Source: a virus. Taken from it: a stretch of 38,627 bases of DNA. Made by a program: the position numbers and the translations under genes. The stretch is from the IMG/VR virus record IMGVR_UViG_3300030451_003358, positions 1-38,627 of that record. One strand, given 5' to 3'. The notes under the pieces are model-generated. The model made no database searches. It saw only the letters and a program-made list of their open reading frames with translations, and was not told the DNA's origin. Shown in pieces: positions 31,110 through 37,058 of the stretch; position 1 is the stretch's first letter, and every line of letters begins with the position of its first letter.

Positions 31110-31632
31110 GGAGATCCGGGAAATTATTGTGCCTGAGATTAACGCCTTTATAGATCTGCCACAGGTAGCAATACCGCAAGCTCCTCCTGTCACGTTAGAG
31201 ATTGGCGTGCCAGTGATTGAGCTGCCGCACTTCAATCCAATGGATATGGAGCCTGAGGTGCAGCCGCCTGAAATAGTGTTGCCAAGACAAAAGCCTGCTG
31301 ATCCTCCAGCCCCAGAGCCAATACAAATCAGGCTTCCTAAGAAGAAACCACCAAAACAAGAAGCACCGCCAGCAATTCCAGAACCAACGGTTGAAGTCAA
31401 GACATTGCCTCAACGCATTATTGAAGCGGTCCCAACGATCCCGCAAGCGGTCAACACTGCAGGGACGTCAGCCATTGCCGTCTCAGCAGCCTTGGCAACT
31501 CCACTGCTGCTCAAGGCGATTAAGCCGACGATTAAGAAGTTGGCAAAAAAACTTCAACAGGCAATCGGTAAAAAAGTCAAAGTAGAGAGTGTCAGCGAGC
31601 GTCGGAAGTTTCAGAGGTCTTTACGGAAATAG
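31108..31632 (+). CDS. Proline-rich protein with a C-terminal membrane and basic segment (174 aa)
   Basis: The first 110 residues are acidic and proline-rich with repeated I-x-L-P-x / V-x-x-P patterns (PVTLEIGVPVIELPHFNPMD, EIVLPRQKPADPPAPEPIQI, then RLPKKKPPKQEAPPAIPEPT). A hydrophobic stretch (about 125-145, AGTSAIAVSAALATPLLLKA) and a basic tail follow. This looks like an extended rod with a membrane or virion anchor. The ATG at 31108 overlaps the opposing gene's start; GTG 31129 is an in-frame alternative. The end overlaps the minus-strand gene by 41 bases. Confidence 0.6.
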   Translation: MEIREIIVPEINAFIDLPQVAIPQAPPVTLEIGVPVIELPHFNPMDMEPEVQPPEIVLPRQKPADPPAPEPIQIRLPKKKPPKQEAPPAIPEPTVEVKTLPQRIIEAVPTIPQAVNTAGTSAIAVSAALATPLLLKAIKPTIKKLAKKLQQAIGKKVKVESVSERRKFQRSLRK

Positions 31633-32389
31633 AATGGGTGTGGGGGATTGGGTAGTGTGCCCGCACATCGCGGCACACCTTTTCATAAGGGCTGCCCTTA
31701 GCGAAGCGAATGCCCTTCATCATTAGCTCCCCACAGTGCTTAAGCCTGCTGATCTCAAAGTCCAACCTTTTGTTGGCCAGCAGCTGTTGTTGTAGTGCAA
31801 GCTGAGTGTCAACTGCCTCTTTGCATCTGCGCTGCAGGCCCTGGTCTAAGGGGATGGTTGCTTGTATAGACAAGCCCACATTCCAGTTGTGGTTGTCTTT
31901 TTGCCCGGTTCTTGTGTCTTTGTAAAATAATACGTCCCCCGGATTGTCTAAAATATTGTCTTCGTTCAAATCACTTAAATCATACACAGGGTCTGGGTAG
32001 CTGTATTCATACGGCAAGCCCCAGGACTTAGTGCGGTTGAGATATGGCGTAACAGTCAGCGTGGGACCTTGGCACTGAATGTTCCCGCCATAGGTGTTGG
32101 TGATTGCTGAGCCTTGCAATATCTGCACGGCGCTATTGCTCACTGACCCAGACGACGTGGCTGTAGGCGCAGCAGTTGCAGAAATGCCGCCTATGCCCTC
32201 AGCGTTTACAGGCGCAGTTGCAATTATTCCGAGAAGGAAGAAACCGTATCCGTAACGCTTGTTATGTCGGTCGTTCTTGTTATCGTCGTGACGTTTTGCA
32301 AGCCTGGTCCTTTCAGGCTTTCGACGAACTGAAACGTCTTGCCGGGTTTTACGATTGACCAGTTGGGTCGCTCTCCTAAAGAGGTCCAT
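31592..32389 (-). CDS. Exported protein of unknown function, fourth gene of the minus-strand cassette; start unclear
   Basis: From about 32254 the sequence reads as a secretion signal (GFFLLGIIATAPVNA) followed by GIGGISATAAPTATSSGSVS, NTYGGNIQCQGPTLTVTPYL, NEDNILDNPGDVLFYKDTRT, then a helical cysteine-containing end (RLDFEISRLKHCGELMMKGI). I recall this order from cyanophage proteins of unknown role. No ATG, GTG or TTG lies in frame between 32389 and the signal. ATG 32389 adds a long basic extension and overlaps the upstream gene by 166 bases. An ATT sits exactly where the coupled start should be (TAATT at 32222-32226). Confidence 0.65.
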   Translation of the reverse strand: MDLFRRATQLVNRKTRQDVSVRRKPERTRLAKRHDDNKNDRHNKRYGYGFFLLGIIATAPVNAEGIGGISATAAPTATSSGSVSNSAVQILQGSAITNTYGGNIQCQGPTLTVTPYLNRTKSWGLPYEYSYPDPVYDLSDLNEDNILDNPGDVLFYKDTRTGQKDNHNWNVGLSIQATIPLDQGLQRRCKEAVDTQLALQQQLLANKRLDFEISRLKHCGELMMKGIRFAKGSPYEKVCRDVRAHYPIPHTHSISVKTSETSDAR

Positions 32390-32613
32390 CCGTTGATCGT
32401 TGAGATTGAGACAGGGTTAATTGCAGAGTCTGGGGCAATATTTTGACCGCTAGCAGTATATTCAAAGCCTGTTGAATAATTTTCGCTGACAATCACCTCA
32501 GATACTCTGCTGGTGGTTTCTGTGTGGGATGTCATTGTGCCTTGCTTGAAGGCAGGTACGACAGGTGCAGCTGCAGCTGGGGCGGTCAATAGCAGCAGCA
32601 AAAACCAACGCAT
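32224..32613 (-). CDS. Exported protein of unknown function, third gene of the minus-strand cassette (129 aa)
   Basis: The product starts with a clear signal peptide (MRWFLLLLLTAPAAAA). The mature part begins PVVPAFKQGTMTSHTETTSR and continues VIVSENYSTGFEYTASGQNI, then FVESLKGPGLQNVTTITRTT and a final DTVSSFSE. I recognise this order from cyanophages, always unassigned. The threonine- and serine-rich beta pattern fits a secreted or envelope beta protein. It starts in the stop of the previous gene (TAATG) and overlaps the following gene's open frame. Confidence 0.7.
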   Translation of the reverse strand: MRWFLLLLLTAPAAAAPVVPAFKQGTMTSHTETTSRVSEVIVSENYSTGFEYTASGQNIAPDSAINPVSISTINGWTSLGERPNWSIVKPGKTFQFVESLKGPGLQNVTTITRTTDITSVTDTVSSFSE

Positions 32614-33110
32614 TAATCTCCGATCGTGATTGATGTGACCACCTGCCCCAGGGCCGTGGTGCCTGCCCCTCCTGCCGTTACACTTACAGCACCGCCTGAA
32701 TCTATGCTCCCTGCCAGACTGCCAGACACTCCGCCCGAAGTTGTCGTCACTTTCCCGAATGTCGGCAACGCTGGGACGACACCCGAAGTAACTGTTGTAG
32801 AAAGTACGCTGGGAGTGTTGTCGCCGCCTAAATACGCTTCACTGTACGAAAAGCTATCACCGGCAGTTGTGATAGAGAAAGCGCCGGGCGTGTAGCCAAG
32901 AGCAGTCCCAGGTGTAAGTGCTCCTAAAGCGGGGGTGGTGTCCAGGGTCACATTGGTGCCTGAAACTGTGAGTGTGCTTGGGACTCGCTCTGCGACTGAT
33001 CCTGCGCCGTCAACGGTCAGTGAAATGCTGGTTTGCACCTTATGGATGAGGTCCGCTTGAGCGGGCAGGCCTGCAAGTGTCGCAGCCAACACCAGAAGTG
33101 TGCGCTTCAT
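32613..33110 (-). CDS. Exported protein of unknown function, second gene of the minus-strand cassette (165 aa)
   Basis: The product has a signal peptide (MKRTLLVLAATLAGLPAQAD with likely cleavage after A-Q-A) followed by LIHKVQTSISLTVDGAGSV and a long glycine/serine/threonine beta region (GDSFSYSEAYLGGDNTPSVL, then SVTAGGAGTTALGQVVTSIT). The LIHKV start after the signal is a recurring feature I recall in cyanophages. Its ATG overlaps the stop of the membrane-protein gene (ATGA) and its stop overlaps the next ATG, so the cassette is translationally coupled. Confidence 0.7.
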   Translation of the reverse strand: MKRTLLVLAATLAGLPAQADLIHKVQTSISLTVDGAGSVAERVPSTLTVSGTNVTLDTTPALGALTPGTALGYTPGAFSITTAGDSFSYSEAYLGGDNTPSVLSTTVTSGVVPALPTFGKVTTTSGGVSGSLAGSIDSGGAVSVTAGGAGTTALGQVVTSITIGD

Positions 33111-33388
33111 TTGATGCCAGCCTTGGAATCCTTGTTATCAATACTAACGCCGTTCTCCTCCTTCTTTTTCTTGTTGAGCTTGCCTAGAGCTGGCGTGTAA
33201 GTGGCTGCAGTCCCAGTAAGCAGGCTGGCCGGGAAAGTGGGATCGACAGCTTGCGAGAAGATGCCAAGGTAGTTGGCAGTCAGAATCCCCATCGACCACA
33301 ACAGGATTGTGACGCGGACAACATCGCCTAACCAAGAATGGGATTGATCGTCCTGTTCCTCTGCCTTGGACTGCGGTGTTTCTGCCAT
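33107..33388 (-). CDS. Small membrane protein, first gene of the minus-strand cassette (93 aa)
   Basis: The product has an acidic N terminus (MAETPQSKAEEQDDQSHSWL), one clear membrane segment (VVRVTILLWSMGILTANYLG, about 24-44) and a second weakly hydrophobic part (FPASLLTGTAATYTPALG), then a basic tail. Size and layout suit a holin-like or envelope protein. It is encoded opposite the peptidase gene from a shared 42-base divergent region. The conserved SHSWLGDVVR segment is something I recall in other cyanophage proteins of this kind. Confidence 0.65.
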   Translation of the reverse strand: MAETPQSKAEEQDDQSHSWLGDVVRVTILLWSMGILTANYLGIFSQAVDPTFPASLLTGTAATYTPALGKLNKKKKEENGVSIDNKDSKAGIK

Positions 33389-33430
33389 GGCGCAACAGAG
33401 CTACCGTTACAGGGTAACTAGGCCAGGCCA
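33389..33430. promoter_or_regulatory. Divergent intergenic region with inverted repeat GTTAC-AGG-GTAAC
   Basis: Only 42 bases separate the divergent starts at 33388 (-) and 33431 (+). In the centre GTTAC (33406-33410) and GTAAC (33414-33418) form a perfect inverted repeat with a three-base gap. A shared operator controlling both directions would fit. I see no convincing -35/-10 pair for either direction. Confidence 0.4.
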
Positions 33431-33604
33431 ATGCTTCTAATCCTCAAGCCCATCTTGATGAGCGCCGCCAAATCACGGGCGTTCAAGGAATTGATTGTGG
33501 CGATGCTAGAACGCATCGTCGCTGAAACTGACAACGACCTAGATGACTTGGCGATCAGCCATCTCAAGGATTTGCTGTTGCCTGACACAAGGATTGAAAA
33601 GTAA
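33431..33604 (+). CDS. Small conserved cyanophage-type protein (57 aa)
   Basis: The product MLLILKPILMSAAKSRAFKE, LIVAMLERIVAETDNDLDDL, then AISHLKDLLLP is a helical protein with a hydrophobic N terminus and a D-N-D-L-D-D-L motif that I recall in cyanophage genomes. It starts a rightward pair with the cysteine peptidase gene three bases after it. A minus-strand frame over the same bases is less convincing. The function is unknown; small size and position suggest helping the peptidase or lysis. Confidence 0.6.
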   Translation: MLLILKPILMSAAKSRAFKELIVAMLERIVAETDNDLDDLAISHLKDLLLPDTRIEK

Positions 33605-33607
33605 GCG

Positions 33608-34354
33608 GTGTCTGGCATCATCCAGCTGACCTTACTGCTTCTCGCCATGGCACTTGGGTTGCTGCCCTTTTTTCAATTTTTCCGTGGTACGCCCCATCAG
33701 CTGGCTGCAATTAAACAGCTTGAGGAGTCAATGCCAGCGGAACTATTGGAGGAACACGAAGCTGATTGGTTTCAAGCGTGGAAGGAGAGTGGATATGACC
33801 AGCAGATCTACATGCCTTACTTCAGACAACTCGACAACAAGACTGGAACGGGATACCGCGAGTGTTTCAGTTCAGCAGCTGCGATGGTGGCAGCGTATTA
33901 CAAGAAGGTCAAAACAGATGATGAGTACAACGAGATCCGCGCTCAGTTCGGTGATACGACATCCGTAGAGGCTCAACTGGCAGCGTTACGCAGTCTGGGT
34001 TTACAGGCTGAGTTTCGAAAAGATGGTGACGCTGACATGGTGGAGCTGGAAATCGAAAATGGTCGTCCGGTTTTGGCTGGATATTTGTCTGCAGGCAACA
34101 TGCTTCGTGGTGAACCACCGATGTGCAACGGCTTGGGTTGCGGACACTGGCTGGTCATCAGTGGTTTTGCAGGAAAGAACAGTAACGACCCGGAATGGAT
34201 CGTCCAAGACCCTCGTGGCTACCCAGAGATGGAAAAGGGTGGGCACAGCAATCCGCACCTGGGACGTAACGTTCGAGTGAGACAAGCTGCGTTTTATCAA
34301 CGTTGGCAAGCCGAAGGCCCAGGTACGGGTTGGGTGATTTTGGTGAATGACTGA
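33608..34354 (+). CDS. Membrane-anchored C39-type cysteine peptidase, lysis candidate (248 aa)
   Basis: The gene starts at GTG 33608. Residues 3-25 are a hydrophobic anchor, a possible signal-arrest helix. The rest has the peptidase C39-like (papain-fold) triad: C86 in GTGYRECFSSAAAMVAAYYK, H180 in CGHWLVISGF and D201 in IVQDPRGYP. Related enzymes in phages act as peptidoglycan or peptide-cutting proteins. As the only soluble-domain hydrolase outside the tail tip, it is the best endolysin candidate. A processing protease for the opposite exported proteins is an alternative. Confidence 0.8.
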   Translation: MSGIIQLTLLLLAMALGLLPFFQFFRGTPHQLAAIKQLEESMPAELLEEHEADWFQAWKESGYDQQIYMPYFRQLDNKTGTGYRECFSSAAAMVAAYYKKVKTDDEYNEIRAQFGDTTSVEAQLAALRSLGLQAEFRKDGDADMVELEIENGRPVLAGYLSAGNMLRGEPPMCNGLGCGHWLVISGFAGKNSNDPEWIVQDPRGYPEMEKGGHSNPHLGRNVRVRQAAFYQRWQAEGPGTGWVILVND

Positions 34355-34388
34355 TACCCATGGACATGCACAAAAGCGGTGCTTACTA

Positions 34389-34409
34389 TTCAGAACGAAA
34401 GGTTCTGAA
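34389..34409 (+). promoter_or_regulatory. Eight-pair hairpin just before the ATG at 34418
   Basis: TTCAGAAC (34389-34396) pairs perfectly with GTTCTGAA (34402-34409) around GAAAG, or as a GAAA tetraloop with one bulged G. It ends eight bases before the ATG at 34418, so it would lie on the ribosome-landing side. No T-tract follows. It may be a leader structure like those at the left end. Confidence 0.45.
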
Positions 34410-34417
34410 ACAATCCG

Positions 34418-34633
34418 ATGGGCTGGGCAGACTGGATGCAGGTATCGCCCACGCTGCACGAGGAGCTAGAGATTGAGCGTAGCGTTAGGGAAGTTCAGAA
34501 CTGCCAAGACGAAGAAGTTTTGAAAACGCTTTGCGTTGCGTTAGTCAGACAGCAATTCCACCAATCGCGACTTCTAAGCCAAGCTGTAGGCAGGATCGGG
34601 GAACTCGACGCAAAGATTGCCACTTGGGATTAG
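34418..34633 (+). CDS. Small helical conserved protein (71 aa)
   Basis: The product MGWADWMQVSPTLHEELEIE, then LVRQQFHQSRLLSQAVGRIG is a helical, charged protein. Similar small proteins with a W-x-x-x-M-Q-V-S-P start and an L-V-R-Q-x-x-H-Q segment occur in cyanophages as far as I recall. No enzyme motif is seen. The stop overlaps the opposing leftward operon's last stop by four bases, so it ends where the early operon ends. Confidence 0.6.
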   Translation: MGWADWMQVSPTLHEELEIERSVREVQNCQDEEVLKTLCVALVRQQFHQSRLLSQAVGRIGELDAKIATWD

Positions 34634-34830
34634 CCGTGCTTTCCTGTCAGCCTTGACCTGTAGAGCCTGACGCAACTTTCGTAATGATGCTTAGCCTGCC
34701 AGTCGAACTTGAATTCACGCACCATCCCTGCGTGACTCACCTCCCACAGCAGCAGCCCGTCTTTCTCGACCTGCTTAATGGTTGGCTTCATAAAAAAGGA
34801 GCGCGGATGCGCCCCTAGTTTCTCGTTCAT
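34630..34830 (-). CDS. Small protein of unknown function at the end of the leftward operon (66 aa)
   Basis: I choose the ATG at 34830, seven bases after the upstream stop and with AAGGTGG as ribosome-binding site overlapping that stop. ATG 34791 lacks one. The product (MNEKLGAHPRSFFMKPTIKQ, then VSHAGMVREFKFDWQAKHHY) is basic with a beta-like centre. No family is recognised. It is the last gene of the leftward early string. Confidence 0.6.
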   Translation of the reverse strand: MNEKLGAHPRSFFMKPTIKQVEKDGLLLWEVSHAGMVREFKFDWQAKHHYESCVRLYRSRLTGKHG

Positions 34831-34837
34831 TGCCACC

Positions 34838-35125
34838 TTAAAAGTCAAGGCTAGATTTGTCAGCTGAGCGAGGCTTGGCATCGCTCAAAGCCATCAGCAG
34901 ATAATCGTTGCCAGCTTGGCTTTGACGCGGCAACAGGTTGGCGCGCAGTTTGACGCATTCCTCGCCTTTTTGGTTTTCGCAGCGGTCTGCGGTCTTGATC
35001 CATTCGACCATCTTGCGCAGTTCAGCCACAGGAACTTCCATGGCTGCCCAATAGTGGCCGTCTTTTTTTTGGTCCTTGTTGAAGTTGCCCCAGATGTTGA
35101 AGGCGTCGGGTGCGAAGTCAGCCAT
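34838..35125 (-). CDS. Early protein of unknown function (95 aa)
   Basis: The product starts MADFAPDAFNIWGNFNKDQK and has HYWAAMEVPVAELRKMVEWI, then VKLRANLLPRQSQAGNDYLL and MALSDAKPRSA. The pattern of strand, helix and beta end with a polar tail suggests a small, soluble early protein, and I recall similar short proteins in marine phages. A role in DNA metabolism is suggested only by context with annealing and resolvase genes. It overlaps the next gene upstream by eight bases. Confidence 0.55.
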   Translation of the reverse strand: MADFAPDAFNIWGNFNKDQKKDGHYWAAMEVPVAELRKMVEWIKTADRCENQKGEECVKLRANLLPRQSQAGNDYLLMALSDAKPRSADKSSLDF

Positions 35126-35378
35126 TTTTTCCGTTGAAGAACTTGGAGAGGATCATTTTGAGAGCAGCATTTTTGACGCCATGGTGATGAGCGTCTGCAT
35201 AGTGCTGCAACTGGTCGGCTAGCTCTTTGCCAAGCCGTACCTGAAAGTGTTGAGCACGCCGTCTGTCGTCTTGCTTGGCTTGCTCTGTTTTTTTGCCAGT
35301 CTCTGGCTTTTGCACATTTGAGGCGTAACCCTCGTGCATCCGTTGTTGGATTGAAGCTTTGTCATCAGGCATACTCAT
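35118..35378 (-). CDS. Putative ribbon-helix-helix-type protein (86 aa)
   Basis: After a disordered, charged N terminus (about 40 residues), the segment HFQVRLGKELADQLQHYADA, then KNAALKMILSKFF reads as a strand followed by two helices, the layout of ribbon-helix-helix DNA-binding proteins. If so it could repress or tune the early operon. The match is by pattern only. The gene overlaps the annealing-protein gene by 14 bases, so it is coupled to it. Confidence 0.5.
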   Translation of the reverse strand: MSMPDDKASIQQRMHEGYASNVQKPETGKKTEQAKQDDRRRAQHFQVRLGKELADQLQHYADAHHHGVKNAALKMILSKFFNGKNG

Positions 35379-36057
35379 TCATGACCGCCTGTATCCAGGC
35401 TTCGTGTTTTTTGCTGGTGATTGCCGGTGCAACTTTAGCTGTGGCATCCAACTTGAATTTAGACCGGAACGCATCACAGAAGGCATTGCGGTTTGCTGCA
35501 GGCATGTCGGTGATCCATTGCAGCAGTAGATCGCGCTCATCGTCTGACAAGGGCTGATCTTGCTTGGATACACCTGCAACGGCTGGGGCAGCCGCAGGCT
35601 TTGCCTTCTTCTCTTCGCGGTGAGGATTTTCAACCTCTTCGCGTGCCCATAGCTGCCAGGCCAGCCCAAAGTGCGCAGCTGCTGCAGTGCAAAGGCAGCG
35701 ACGGTGACTGTCTGTCAAATCGCGTGCGCTTACTTTGTCAAAGGCTATTGCGTTGTTTCGATTGTCCATGACAGCCTGAGGGAAGTCAGGAGTGCGTTGA
35801 CCGTTAGGCCCGCTGAAATAACCGACAACGTATGCGGTGCCGTTAGGAGCTTTCCAAACGTGCCCGCTATCGACGTAGTGAGCCAGGTGAAACTGAAAGC
35901 CAGGGGCGTGAACATGCAGAAGGTGCATCGTGCGGCACCAATTCACATAATCAGCCTTGTAACTGCCCGTTCCTTTTTGGCTGACATCATCGGTGGTGAT
36001 GACATCGCCAAGATTAGGGAAGGGCGGTGACGGTAATGATGGCTCCGAGGAAGTCAT
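35365..36057 (-). CDS. Single-strand annealing protein, DUF1071/Sak-like (230 aa)
   Basis: I choose ATG 36057, which has GAGG ten bases upstream; the longer frame to 36132 lies inside the resolvase gene. Residues 30-145 show the annealing-protein pattern: ADYVNWCRTMHLLH, then YVVGYFSGPNGQRTPDFPQA, AVMDNRNNAIAFDKVSARDL, TDSHRRCLCTAAAAHFGLAW. The V-M-D-N-x-N-x-A-I segment and R-R-C-L-x-x-A-x-A-x-x-G-L end are the family hallmarks. The C-terminal 90 residues are a linker and a helical tail. It would anneal single strands during recombination-dependent replication. Confidence 0.7.
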   Translation of the reverse strand: MTSSEPSLPSPPFPNLGDVITTDDVSQKGTGSYKADYVNWCRTMHLLHVHAPGFQFHLAHYVDSGHVWKAPNGTAYVVGYFSGPNGQRTPDFPQAVMDNRNNAIAFDKVSARDLTDSHRRCLCTAAAAHFGLAWQLWAREEVENPHREEKKAKPAAAPAVAGVSKQDQPLSDDERDLLLQWITDMPAANRNAFCDAFRSKFKLDATAKVAPAITSKKHEAWIQAVMNEYA

Positions 36058-36487
36058 CTGTTTGATACCTCTTGGTTGCGTGGATAGAGACGATTTGACT
36101 GTCATTGCGCAGCAAGACACTGGCAACGGCATCTCCTATGGAGTCGGCTACACCCCTAACAGCTTTGTCCAGATCAGGGGTTTTGACGTGATGCACTGGA
36201 GCAGAAAATTTCAGCTTGCCAGCGTTTTTGCCTGTGCCGTAATGGGACAAAGGACGCTTGAAAACAAACTCACATTCAAGTGAGACTGCGGCATCAATGT
36301 CCCATCCTTCGGGCTTGTGACGGTGTGCAGCGGCAGCAACGTCACTGCGCCAACTAGCAAGAGCTTCTGCATTGCTGGCAATCACTCTGCTCTTAAAGGC
36401 ACGCATAGAACCTTGCGGGACTGGCGTGCCTAAAACAGCAAAGGTAACGCTATTGGGGCAGTTGGCTGAAGGCTCGGTCAATGGCAC
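36014..36487 (-). CDS. rusA: RusA-type Holliday junction resolvase (157 aa)
   Basis: The product has the RusA pattern: VLGTPVPQGSMRAF near the start, TPDLDKAVRGVADSIGDAV (103-121) and LLRNDSQIVSIHATKRY (125-141). Candidates for the metal-binding acidic residues are D105, D107, D115 and D129. RusA enzymes cut Holliday junctions in DNA left by recombination and replication, clearing branches before packaging. The length is normal. It overlaps the annealing protein gene by 44 bases, linking both functions. Confidence 0.85.
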   Translation of the reverse strand: MPLTEPSANCPNSVTFAVLGTPVPQGSMRAFKSRVIASNAEALASWRSDVAAAAHRHKPEGWDIDAAVSLECEFVFKRPLSHYGTGKNAGKLKFSAPVHHVKTPDLDKAVRGVADSIGDAVASVLLRNDSQIVSIHATKRYQTDDFLGAIITVTALP

Positions 36488-36653
36488 TGTTGAGAAGGGC
36501 TGCGGCGAGTCTTGATGCGCTCAGTTTGGGCTGCTCAAACTCGATGTGCTCACCGGCAATTGACACGTTAGTCATGTTGCCTTTGGTGGCTTCAGACAGC
36601 TTGTGCAGCTTTTCGGCCCTGGCTTGGTCAAGAACGATTTGGACGTTTTTCAT
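36450..36653 (-). CDS. Small early protein of unknown function (67 aa)
   Basis: The product starts MKNVQIVLDQARAEKLHKLS and ends SASRLAAALLNSAIDRAFSQ. The pattern of a strand, then two helices with alternating hydrophobic residues, resembles small DNA-binding or adaptor proteins (a ribbon-helix-helix fold is possible but weak). It overlaps the resolvase gene by 38 bases and the membrane gene by four. I do not recognise a family. Confidence 0.55.
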   Translation of the reverse strand: MKNVQIVLDQARAEKLHKLSEATKGNMTNVSIAGEHIEFEQPKLSASRLAAALLNSAIDRAFSQLPQ

Positions 36654-36853
36654 TTGAGTGAGTTACAGGCTGCTTGGATGCCAGCGTTGCAATCACGCTG
36701 GGTCATGTCAGTGAGGGTTGTGTTGAGCGAGTACCAAAAGGCACCGCCCATCAAGAAACAAAAGACTGCAATGACAATGGCATTGGTCTTGAGGCTGCGG
36801 CGCTCAGGGTCATAAAAACCTGGGCTGCGGTAGTTGATGTTTCTGGAGGTCAT
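36650..36853 (-). CDS. Small single-pass membrane protein in the early operon (67 aa)
   Basis: I choose ATG 36853. The product has a polar N terminus (MTSRNINYRSPGFYDPERRS), one membrane segment (about 24-42, TNAIVIAVFCFLMGGAFWYS) and a C-terminal part with two cysteines (RDCNAGIQAACNSL) that could form a disulphide outside the membrane. A membrane protein among early DNA genes suggests host takeover or superinfection exclusion, but this is inference. Confidence 0.6.
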   Translation of the reverse strand: MTSRNINYRSPGFYDPERRSLKTNAIVIAVFCFLMGGAFWYSLNTTLTDMTQRDCNAGIQAACNSLK

Positions 36854-36886
36854 GAGCGAACGAGAGAAAGGGCTCACAAACGCAGT

Positions 36887-36907
36887 ATGGCATCAGTGGT
36901 ATGCCAT
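36887..36907. promoter_or_regulatory. Seven-base perfect inverted repeat next to the ribbon-helix-helix gene
   Basis: ATGGCAT (36887-36893) and ATGCCAT (36901-36907) form a perfect inverted repeat with a seven-base gap, one base beyond the stop of the ribbon-helix-helix gene at 36909. It is one of the two longest non-coding gaps inside the leftward operon. It may be an operator, a hairpin limiting read-through, or a processing site. No T-tract follows on the minus strand. Confidence 0.5.
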
Positions 36908-36908
36908 G

Positions 36909-37058
36909 TCAAGCAAGATTGGCAAGCTTTTCAAGAATTGCTCTCCTTGCCCAAGCCGTCACAGGAATGTCCTCCTTGAGTGCTTGAGCCTTAACCTGCT
37001 CATACAGGTCCTGCTTAAGAGTCACAGACAAGAGATGTCGTTTTCTCTGTTCAGTCAT
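36909..37058 (-). CDS. Small ribbon-helix-helix (Arc/CopG-type) protein (49 aa)
   Basis: The product MTEQRKRHLLSVTLKQDLYE, QVKAQALKEDIPVTAWARRA, then ILEKLANLA has the classic layout: a basic N terminus, a strand with alternating residues (LLSVTLK), a first helix, a short turn and a second helix with W-A-R-R-A-I-L. Such dimers bind short operators. Its ATG lies inside the end of the P63C-like gene (eight-base overlap), so the two are coupled. It probably regulates the operon, and the adjacent inverted repeat is a candidate site. Confidence 0.75.
   Translation of the reverse strand: MTEQRKRHLLSVTLKQDLYEQVKAQALKEDIPVTAWARRAILEKLANLA

Noticed and set aside
31110-31400. Upstream extension of the minus-strand gene beyond its ATG at 31109
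   Set aside because: The extra 97 residues are a low-complexity glycine/serine/cysteine shadow of the proline-rich plus-strand gene.
32092-32100. Reverse complement of CAACACCT inside the minus-strand cassette
   Set aside because: It lies inside coding sequence without a hairpin or start codon next to it, so it is probably chance.
33418-33648. Minus-strand frame of 76 residues
   Set aside because: It lies opposite the conserved-looking 57-residue plus-strand gene and across the start of the peptidase gene, and has no recognisable features.
34360-34476. Short plus-strand frame of 38 residues before the 34418 gene
   Set aside because: It crosses the hairpin and overlaps the better-supported 34418 gene; coding evidence is weak.
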